Source of the DNA: Dipteris shenzhenensis
Taxonomy: Eukaryota; Polypodiophyta; Polypodiopsida; Gleicheniales
Assembly: GCA_047967505.1 (NCBI GenBank)
Contig: CM106538.1
Reading direction: 5' to 3' (one strand)
DNA: 64,000 bases
In this document: one piece after another, positions 35,913-46,500 of the stretch
Position numbering within the stretch: position 1 is the stretch's first letter
How the letters are laid out: every line of letters starts with the position of its first letter
Program-made: the position numbers and the translations under genes
Notes under the pieces: generated by a model
What the model saw: the letters and a program-made list of their open reading frames with translations, nothing else
Database searches by the model: none
What the model was told of the DNA's origin: nothing

Positions 35913-37511
35913 CCCCCAAAACTTCTTCCCTCCCTCTAGAGACCCTTTACGATCAATGGGAGTGGTGACCACTATCAAAATGATAGTATTTTGCTACATC
36001 TAAAACTCTAAAAAGGATTTCATATATTACTTCCTATGCTATGCTGGCAAGCATTTATTTAGCTAACTGCTGCGCCATGTCGAGGGCTTTGTTGCGGTGC
36101 CGTATGATTTCCTTTATGTCGGTACCTAGCTGTTGGGATGGTATCCCCAGAAGGTTTGTCAGGATGGTGGCATTGCTGCTGTATTTTTCCCGATACGTGC
36201 ACTTCCTGACCTTCAGTTCATGAGAGGTGGTCCTTACTTCACAGATTAATGGCCATTTGTACCATAATTACGCCCTCTTTTTGCTTGCATTTCATACTTG
36301 TCCTTTTGATCGATTTCTTGTTGTAGAAGTCCATTTTTTGGACTAGGGTCTTGCCATAGTTTCTATAGCATTTTTTGCACGACCATATTTCTAAATTCTT
36401 CTCCATCCTCTGGGATCTAGCTAGTGTCTCACACCTTTCCATCCTTTTAGCTCCTCCTATGGTTCTTGTGGCCTCACATTGCCTTGCGTGGGATTTTTAG
36501 GCCATTTATTAGCATAATGCCTCCCCCTCGAGAGGTATCATCCTTGTTTGTGCAAGCAGGATGGGTTACGGAGTTCGGGCTTCAAATCCTAGCTCACAAA
36601 TGAGAAAACGTTTGTGGATGGTCTCTATCCTTTTCCAATATGCCACTGATTTTTGGTGAAGATTTTGTTGCTTTATATTACGAAGTAGCTTCTCCCGGAA
36701 GGGGAGCTCAAAAGTACATTAACTAAAAATCTGAGTATATGATAAGTATCCATCATAGTCTATGTAATGAGTCTGTAGACAATCAAATAAAGATTGTTGC
36801 AGTGAGCGTCTGAAAAAAGGGAAAGTGGAAAAAGTAGGATCACCAAAGACTCTGTGATTTCGATCTTTCCATAGTGCCCAGTCATGAACCCAGAAGAAAA
36901 ATAACTAATTCTCCTGTCTGTGTGGGTGAATCCCAAAAAGCTAGAAATGCTTGTCAAAGGTAACAGTAGAAAATCTAGCTCTCAAATGTTGCTGAAGAAG
37001 ATCCAAAAAGCTTATGGTGTGTAGACAACACCAAAGGAGATGAGGCACAGAGTCATGTGGAGCAAAACATCGGTGACAAACAGTAGGAGCAATGTGCTTG
37101 CGTGTTAAAAGCTGTCTTGACGGAAAGACCCCAAGCATCACCCGCCACAGGAACTTTGGACCTCCAAAGCTGCTGCAATCTCCTCCTCCACCACTTCCTT
37201 GGGCGATTCATGCGCCAGAGTTGATTTGCCTTCATAGAAACCCAAGGTGGGGCCAAAAGAACCTTATACAAAGAAGATATCGTAATATGAGATAATCTCA
37301 AAGGTCGGGCTGATGAACCTGGGTAATGAAGAGTCCAATCTTCAAGCCCGTCCTGAAGCTCAATTGGAGGTAAGGACATGTGAGCAATGGTTTGCCGTAG
37401 AGGGCGATAATGCATCCCTAAACCTTATTTCGTGGCGGCCAAAGGAAAAGATATTATGGTACCATCATCATGAATCATATTTGCCAGAGAGTGGATCCCT
37501 TTGAAACTAAT

Positions 37512-37557
<46 letters not shown>

Positions 37558-40500
37558 ACACACACACAAAGAGACGCATTTTATATAAATATAAATATAC
37601 ATAAATAAATAATAAATACATTACATACATATAATTCTAAATTTGTATGATTGGACTTATTCTAGTCTTACAAAGGTATATTACATACATAACAGATATC
37701 TATACACACACATGTTCTATATATGTATTTATAGCTTGCTTTGTTTTTCTGAAGTGAGTCTTAGTGATTAAACGACTTACAAATCACATTTCCTTTTGCT
37801 GAGTTCTCTCTTTATCCCTTATTTTCTTCTACTTTTTTTTGTAATTGGAAGCAGATTTTATTGTGCTATGCTGCCTGACTTCCCGATATCAGGTAGCTCT
37901 GGGCATTAGTCTCTGCTGGCTTTTTCATCGCCATCAGTGACAGTGCTTGCTTCCTATAGTGATTTTGCAGTAGCTCTTCCAGGTTTCTTTGTGCTGGCAG
38001 TGCACAGTGAGAAGTATGGTGAGTTGTACATATTCTGCATGGTATTTCCTCAATTTGTTTGTGCGTTTTGTGCTTTTTCTGCATAGTGTATGAGTTTGAT
38101 TGTGCTTTTTCTGCATAGCGTATGAGTTTGATTGTGCTTTTTCTGCATAGTGTATAAGATTGCTGTGTGTTCCATTGAATTCATTGTTGGAAGGTCGTTT
38201 TGGAGTTAGCTGCATGCTCAAGAGTTTTATGTTTGCGGTGTCCTTTGAAGCCTTGAGCTCAATCTTGATTGTATAAAGCTTCACATATAGCAAGCTTGTA
38301 ACTTTTTCCTTTTGTAAGGTATCCTTAGCTCTCTCTCTCTCTCTCTCTCTCTCTACCTTCATCTTCCACAATAGTTTATTTGTCCCATCAAGCTTGTCTG
38401 TGTCGCTAAAATTAGGGATATGATTTGGACTACTTTTTTATTAGCCTTCTCCTTTAGTGCTAGCCTTCGGCATGGCTGAGTTTTCCCTTTTGTCTGAGGT
38501 CATATTCTTGGACGCCTCTCTCCTTTCGAGGCCTTTTCTGATGCTTTTCTCGACATTCTTCGCGACATAATGCTTCCTTTTCATTGTCTGAGGTCATATT
38601 CCTGGACGCCTCTCTCTTGGGTCCTGCCTGGTGCTGTGTGCACTGAATTCTGAGGTTGCTATGTTGGATTATTCCACTTGTCATATGCTTGGCTACTGAA
38701 GGGAACCAAGAGGATAGCATTGGGAGTTGGTCACTTGCACAGCCACTGGTTGGCATTGTATTGGGTTGCACCTGGGGGTGAGTTCAGGAGGGGAGTCCCT
38801 TGTAATTAAACTAACCAATGAATAAATTAATGCCCGCAAGGTGTGCCAAGTGTTGGGGCCAATAGGTGTCAGTGTGTATGCTTATTGAGTAGGGGCATTC
38901 TAGCCTCCCTTGTTTTTGTGAATCAGTGATGCTATGCTTCTGCCGCATTAGCGGACATGCAAATTTCACCTTGTGAAGTTTTCGTCCAAGTTGCGGCCTG
39001 CTGGTATTGTGATAATTCTTTCTATCTTAAATGGTGCGTTGCCCTATCAGCTAGATTTAGATTTAGATGCTCCTTGGGGAGATACTAAAATGAAAATGTT
39101 TAGACTTCACAAGCAGTTGTAGCTTGAATGAAGATATTTTGGACTACCTTTTGATTAGCCTTCTCCTTTAGTGCTAGCCTTCATCATGGCTGAGTCTGCC
39201 CTTCACCTCCGGAGTGCCGAGAGAAACTCAGTACGAAGACTTTGTATAAATGGATGCTCAAGTATGTGTGGGTGTGTAGATTTGTATGTGTGAGAGCATA
39301 TTTTTATACTATGGTCTACACCCACTGTTGGGCGCTGATGACGTCAGTGGGGATGTCATAGTAGCTAGTCCCTGCTATGCATGATGGAGTTTATGGTTTT
39401 CAACCTTGTGAGTGACTATCATGAGATTGAAACTGCACTATGTTGTGTTTTTAGAAGATGAGTTTGGGAATGTTCTTGGATTCATCTAGGTATATGCTTC
39501 TGCCGTATTAGCGGACATGCAAATTTCACCTTGTGAAGTTTTCGTCCAAGTTGCGGCCTGTTGGTATTGTGATAATTCTTTCTATCTTAAATGGTGCGTT
39601 GCCCTATCAGCTAGATTTAGATTTAGATGCTCCTTGGGGAGAGACTAAAATGAAAATGTTTAGACTTCACAAGCAGTTGTAGCTTGAATGAAGAGATTTT
39701 GGACTACCTTTTGATTAGCCTTCTCCTTTAGTGCCCTTCACCTCCGGAGTGCCGACAGAAACTCAGTACGAAGACTTTGTATAAATGTATGCTCAAGTAT
39801 GTGTGGGTGTGTGGATTTGTATGTGTGAGCATATTTTTATACTATGGTCTACACCCACTGTTGGGCGCTGATGACGTCAATGGGGATGTCATAGTAGCTA
39901 GTCCATGCTATGCATGATGGAGTTTATGTGTTATGCTCTAGCCGAGATAGCATGACCTCGGAAAGATCGGTGGGCATTTTCTCTTAGATGACCAACTTTT
40001 GTATTAGTTAATGTGCGTAATTGAAATGGTCAAGAGAAGTAACTGCTAAGGTCCTAGGTGAGGGTGAAATGGCATTGACTAGGTAGTTCTGAGTGCTAAG
40101 GCCTAGGTGCACCTAAATGTGCAATAATGCCAAGGGGCAAGTGGTTTTAAATGTGCCCCAAGAGAGGGGTAAAAAGGTGCACCAAGTGGAGAGGCTAAAA
40201 TGATGACATTTGGCAAGGAGAACTATCTAGGGAAATGAGGGTCTCGTGGATAAGCATGAAAAAAACAAAGGAACGAAAGAATTAGAATATCTGTGATCCA
40301 CGAGAGTAGGCTGGGTGGAACAAATGAAATGCCATCGCCCGTGATCTGTGTCAACGTAGGAATAGTGATTCGTGAAGAGGAGATAGAGTCTTTGATAGTT
40401 GGTATCAGAGCGTAAGGTAAGGGTAGGGCTCGTTGGGTTGTGACGGACAGTAGGTGGAGGAGATATCAGCGGCTGTGGTCGACGGGCTCCATGAAGATTA

Positions 40501-43500
40501 TCGTAGTCTTCACAGATTATGCGGAACACAATTGCAAATTGAGCGCAGAGGTGGTTAATTGAATTACCTGTACGTGACGAGGTGGCGTGGTGTTGACGGG
40601 AAACTTACGTTCAATTACCGTCAATGAAGAATAGACTAGATATTCTGGTCGATTGACGGTGCAACAAAGGGCAACGTAGGGAGAGTGGACAGGAAGAGTC
40701 GCCATCGCCATTGTCTGCCAAGTCTTTGTGTCTAATTGACGTTATAGTTCCAGAAAGTCACAGGCGAGTGACGACAGGCTGTCCATCGGTGGTAGCAACG
40801 ATGCTGAATTATTGAGTGGACCTCCGCAGTTTTACCGTTTTTCTCTTTTCAGCCATTGGTGGGGCTTTATTTGGATATGACGTCGGAACTACATCGGGCG
40901 CTTGGTATCTTTAACGAGGAGAAATCAGGAAGCACCTTTTTTCGATATAGTTTTATATATAGTCATGTTATTCCTACACTGTGGAAAGGAACGTTTAAAG
41001 TATTGTATATTTTGGGAGTTTAGTGTGCAGGAGAAAGAAGAAAACAAATCAGGAAAGCAGAACAGAAAAGAAGTGTATATATATATCTTTTATTTGGGTT
41101 CTAGAAAAGACTGAAAAAAAAAAAGAAAAAAAAAAGAAGAAAAAAAAAACCATTTTCCATTGTGGAACTATGGAGGCAGAAGGGCAGAATTCCAGTGAGT
41201 CTAGAGTACAGTCTACACAACAGATGTCACATCATGCAGCACCTACTTTGATCGGTAGGATTTCGATATTAGAAGATGCTTTACAGTAGATTATGAACCA
41301 GCAGCTTCAAGTGAATGCTGGTCAAAATGAGATTAGGGAAATGATACAAGCCTTGTCGGCTAGACCGTCTAGAATTGATAAGGGCAAAGCTCCAGCAGAG
41401 CCAGAGCCCAGTATCCATTCATTAGAGCGCGCAAGGGTCAAAGTGCCTAATATCGCTAATTATAGACCGGAGAAGTACGCTGGTCGGATGACCGAGCGTA
41501 GCTCTGATGTGATCGAGGTTTGGTTACACAAGTGGGAAGAAGCCTTCGCCATTTGTGAAATTAGATCTGATCTAAAGAAAATCCGTGAGGCCATACACCT
41601 GTTTATTGAGGCAGCGGATAGATGGTGGATAAAGCAACAGAAGGATCAAGTTGCTCCTACCATCTGGGAAGGGTTTAAAGCTGAATTTAAGAAACACTTT
41701 CTCCCACCCGATGAAGAGTCCCGAGCTTGGGATGCTTATAGAAATCTTCGTCAGAGGAGTCTGTCGGTGGCAGAGTACACCGACAAATTCAGGGAATGTG
41801 TCGTGAAAATAAGAGACCCTCTCCCTATGTCGGTTCAGTTAAAAGACTATATCTATGGACTGAACGATAAAATCAAAATGGAAGTTCGGGCTAAATATGT
41901 GACTACATTAGATGAATCTATTGCAGTAGCCCTGAACTATGAGGATGCCAGGGGCAGATCTGTTGGATTTGTGCAGGCAGGAACTCAGTATGAGTACCCG
42001 AAAAAAGGAGGATTTCAGAGGAAATGGGTTTCAAAGACAAGTGTCTCGCAGCCAAGTGGCCAAACCAAGCAGGTGAAGCCGGTTGAGGGACCAGTAAAAA
42101 CAAGTACCACCGTTGGGGTGAAAAGGAAAATAACTCCAATGGCAGCCCGGGCTTGGTCAAAGTCCTCGTTGACCCCTGAACAAAAAGAGAAAGTTAGAAA
42201 AGAAGGACTGTGCTTCGGCTGCCTTCAGCGACATCAGTGGAAGGATTGTCCACTGAATAAAGTCCGTCGCACAGCTAATATAATAATATCTGAATGCGAC
42301 GTGGAAATGCAGGAGAGTCCCAATGCGGAACATATGCAGATGCAACTGGCGGGACCTTCTCAGAGGTTAGTACCTTGTTTGTTATGTGTATCTGTTGCTA
42401 AGTTAGTGACGAGTGCACCTGATAATATCCTATCTAAGCCTGTAGCAACAGGGTATATAGCCTTTAATGATACGGAGTTAATTAAAATGAAAGGGCAAGT
42501 GGCCAATCATGATGTCATTGTGTTGTTTGACTCGGCGTCAACTCACAATGTGATTAACTCCAAGCTCGTGAAGAGGCTGAAATTAAAGACAAGTCCATCT
42601 GACTATGCGTATACAGTCAGAATGGCAGAGGGAAGTTCAACTGAAGTATGAGACCAAAGGGTTACCCAGTAGGAGCTTCGGATTCAGGACTATGCTGAGA
42701 AGCTTGATTTTGAAATGACCAAGCTTGCTCATGCAGATATAGCCCTGGGTATGGCGTGGCATTCTAGGAAGAATCCAGCCATTGATTGAAAAAAGCACGT
42801 ATATCAATTCAAGATGAATGATGTGCTTTATGTCTTGCGAGGTGAAAAAGATATACCTCAGGGACCGTTGGTTTCCGTGATGGAAATCAGAAAAGCTCAA
42901 GTAGAGTTTTTATTTCTTTGCACAGCATCGGTAGAGCCCGTTGATGATTCTTCGGCTAGCACTGATGTTACGCAAAGTGGTGAGATGGCCAAGCTGGCTA
43001 ATCTTATAACAGAGGAGTTCTCTGAATGTTTTAGGGATGAACTACCTTATGGGTTACCTCAGAGCGGAAAGTTCAACATAAGATTGAACTGATCCCGGGG
43101 GCAGAACCTGTAAATAGACCTCCCTATAGAATGAGTTTTGCTGAAGAGGCGGAGGTGCGTAGACAATTGGAAGAATACCTCAAGTTGGGGCAGATTGAAC
43201 CAAGCTTCTCACCTTTTGCTTCGCCAGTGATATTAAAGAAGAAAAAGGATGATACGTTTCGCCTCTGTATAGATTACAGAGCATTGAATAATATCACTGT
43301 TAAGCACAGGTATCCGATGGCTCGGATTGATGATTTGCTAGATGCATTACATGGAGCCGTGATTTTCAGCAAGATAGATCTTAAGTGTGGCTACCATCAA
43401 ATCCGGATTAGAGCCGAGGATGTGCATAAAACCGCTTTCAGAAGCAGGTTTGGTCATTATGAGTTTTTGGTAATGCCCTTTGGACTTACCAATGCTCCAG

Positions 43501-46500
43501 CGACCTTCGTCATGCTTATGAACGATTTACTACGTCCGTATATCGGAAAGTTCGTAGTACATTTTATTGACGGTATCTTGATATTCAGTAAAAGTTTTAC
43601 TGAGCATCGTGAACACTTAAGAATAGTGTTCAATACTTTGAGGAAAGCCAGTCTTTATGTGAATAAGAAGAAAACTATACTATGTATGGTTAGGCTTGAA
43701 TATTTAGGATTCATAATTACTCCACAGGGGGTAGAAATGGATCCGAAGAAAGTGGCTGCGATACTAACTTGGCCAATCCCTCAGAGTCTGACCGCGTTGC
43801 GATCATTCTTGGGATTTGTCCAGTTTTATAGAAGGCATATCAAGGGATATTCCGGAATAGTATCGCCATTGACTGCTCTGACCTCAGATAAAGTACCTTT
43901 TATTTGGGGACAGAATCAACAAGAAAGTTTTAACACCATAAAACAAGCTGTGGTCTCAGGATCGGTGTTAAAAATAGTTGATCCCCAGAAACCGTTGTTC
44001 CTAGAAACCGATGCAAGTGGCATTGGGGTAGGAGCAGTCCTCCTTCAAGAGGGAAGGCCAGTAGCCTTTGAAAGCAAGAAGCTTTCTCCCTCTCAAAGGA
44101 ATTGGCCAACTCATGAATTAGAGTTGTATGCTGCCACCCATGCTTTGAAAACATGGAGGCATTACTTATATGGTTCAGAGTTTTATGTGGTTGTGGATCA
44201 TGATACTCTGAAACATTTTTGTAAACAGCCTGACTTGAGGGGCCGCTAAGCTAGGTGGGCAGAGCTCATGCAGGAGTTTAATTTAACGATTCAGTACCGA
44301 AGAGGAAAAGACAATAAGGTTGCTGATGCGTTGTCTCGCATTATGCACAACCTGAGTTTCACAGTATTAGAGAGTGCTCTAATGACCGAGATAAGAGAAA
44401 CTCAAAAAGTAGACGAGTTTGTCCAGAGCTTGTGGCCTAAAGCTCATGTGTTAAGACCCGGGGAAAATGAAAAGGATGACCTGGCATCCAGAAAAGGCCA
44501 AACTTATGCAAGATATACCATAAGGGATGGTATGCTAGTTAGAAATGGCAAGGTTGTAGTACCTGGTCAGAATGATCTTAGGCAGAGAGTCATTCGACAG
44601 TGTCATGATAGCCCGTGTGCGGGACATCCAGGAGTCGAGAAGACATATGATCTCGTGAAACGAGATTTTTTTTGGCCAAAGATGAAAAAGCATATTCATG
44701 AATTTGTGACACGGTGTTTCTCGTGTCAGGTAAGCAAGGCCGAGCGGGTGAAGCCACCCGGACTTTTACAGCCCTTAGAAATACCACTAAGTAAGTGGGA
44801 GAGCATTTTCATGGACTTTATTGTAGGACTGCCTACGACGCAAGGAGGGTATGATTCTATCCTTGTGGTGGTTGATCGTCTAACCAAGATGGCTCACTTC
44901 ATTCCGACTAGAGAGTCTGTTAGTGCCCCGCAAGTGGCGGATTTGTTCATTAGACATATATTTCGTCTGCATGGATTGCCTAGATCCATAGTGTCAGACA
45001 GAGATGTCAGATTTACCGGTCATTTTTGGATAGCGGTATTTGAGACACTGAGGACTGAGTTGGGAATGAGTAGTGGGGGTCATCCTGAGATGGATGGTCA
45101 GACGGAGAGAGTCAACCAGACTTTAGAGGATATGCTGAGGGTATATGTGTCATTGAGGCAACATACGTGGGACAAGTGGTTGCCATTGTTGGAGTTTGCC
45201 TACAATGATAGGAAACATTCCTCTACCGGGTTCAGTCCGTTTGAACTGAACTATGGTTATAGACCAGCAAATCCAACTATAGTTGGAATACCTCAGAAAG
45301 TGCCTAGTGCCGCGAACTTTGTAGTTCAGATGCGGGAGATGCTAGCACTGCGAGAGCTAATATCCGCCAGGCTATGGATAGAGCCAAGGTGTATGCGGAT
45401 GAAAATCGGTCTATAAGAGTATTTAAGGAAGGAGAAAAAGTTTTTCTCAGAGTTCCTTCGCACTCGAAGTCGTTGCCTTCAGGAGAGTGTGCTAAGTTAT
45501 CACCTCGATACTGTGGGCCGTGGTTAATTTTAAAGAGAATAGGCAGTGTAGCCTATAAATTAGAATTGCCACAGGGGTGTAAGGTGCATCCGGTTTTTCA
45601 TGTTTCGCGCTTAAAGAAATTTTTGCATACAGGTGACTCACTAATCGAAGGTGTGGTTTTGTTTTAGGAGATAGAGGATATTGCAAGACGCAAGCCAACA
45701 AGAATCCTGGACCGAGGAACAATACAAATACAAAATCGGAAGATACCCACGGTGTTGGTTGCATGGCATGGTCAGCCTCTATCGGAAGCTACCTGGGAAT
45801 CCGTATACCAGTTACGGAGAGTGTTCCCAGATTTCATCATCGAGGACGCTGATGCTTGAAGAGGGAAGGAATGTTATGCTCTAGTCGAGATAGCATGACC
45901 TCGGAAAGATCGGTGGGCATTTTCTCTTAGATGACCAACTTTTGTAATAGTTAATGTGCGTACTTGAAATGGTCAAGAGAAGTAACTGCCAAGGTCCTAG
46001 GTGAGGGTGAAATGGCATTGACTAGGTAGTTCTGAGTGCTAAGGCCTAGGTGCACCTAAATGTGCAATAATGCCAAGGGGTAAGTGGTTTTAAATGTGCC
46101 CCAAGAGAGGGGTAAAAAGGTGCACCAAGTGGAGAGGCTAAAATGATGACATTTAGCAAGGAGAACTATCTAGGGAAATGAGGGTCTCGTGGATAAGCAT
46201 GAAAAAAACAAAGGAACGAAAGAATTAGAATATCTGTGATCCACGAGAGTAGGCTGTGTGGAACAAATGAAATGCCATTGCCCGTGATCTGTGTCAACGT
46301 AGGAATAGTGATTGGTGAAGAGGAGATAGAGTCTTTGATATTATGGTTTTCAACCTTATGAGTGACTATCATGAGATTGAAACTGCATTATGTTGTGTTT
46401 TTAGAGGATGAGTTTGGGAATGTTCTTGGATTCATCTAGGTATATGCTTCTGCTGTATTAGCGGACATGCAAATTTTACCTTGTGAAGTTTTCGTCCAAG

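Larger units (their letters stand above)
39929..46340 (+). mobile_element. Ty3/gypsy chromovirus, complete structure, 6412 bp
   Basis: It has two 469-bp LTRs, a primer site, gag, protease, RT, RNase H, integrase, a C-terminal chromodomain, a polypurine tract and a TTATG target duplication (39924-39928, 46341-46345). It lies in the same direction as PRP38 within intron 6. Six in-frame stops and two frameshifts make it unable to encode its proteins. The LTRs differ at nine positions by my count. Chromodomain elements as a group favour heterochromatin through histone H3K9 methylation. Confidence 0.95.

Noticed and set aside
35675-36003. Frames with long Ser-Leu runs in PRP38 intron 6
   Set aside because: They read through the TC microsatellite and are not coding.
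36500-36600. A tRNA gene suggested by A- and B-box-like motifs
   Set aside because: Acceptor, D and anticodon stems do not pair; kept only as a possible SINE.
39929-46340. A functional, mobile retrotransposon
   Set aside because: The structure is complete but gag-pol has six stops, two frameshifts and a changed RT active site.
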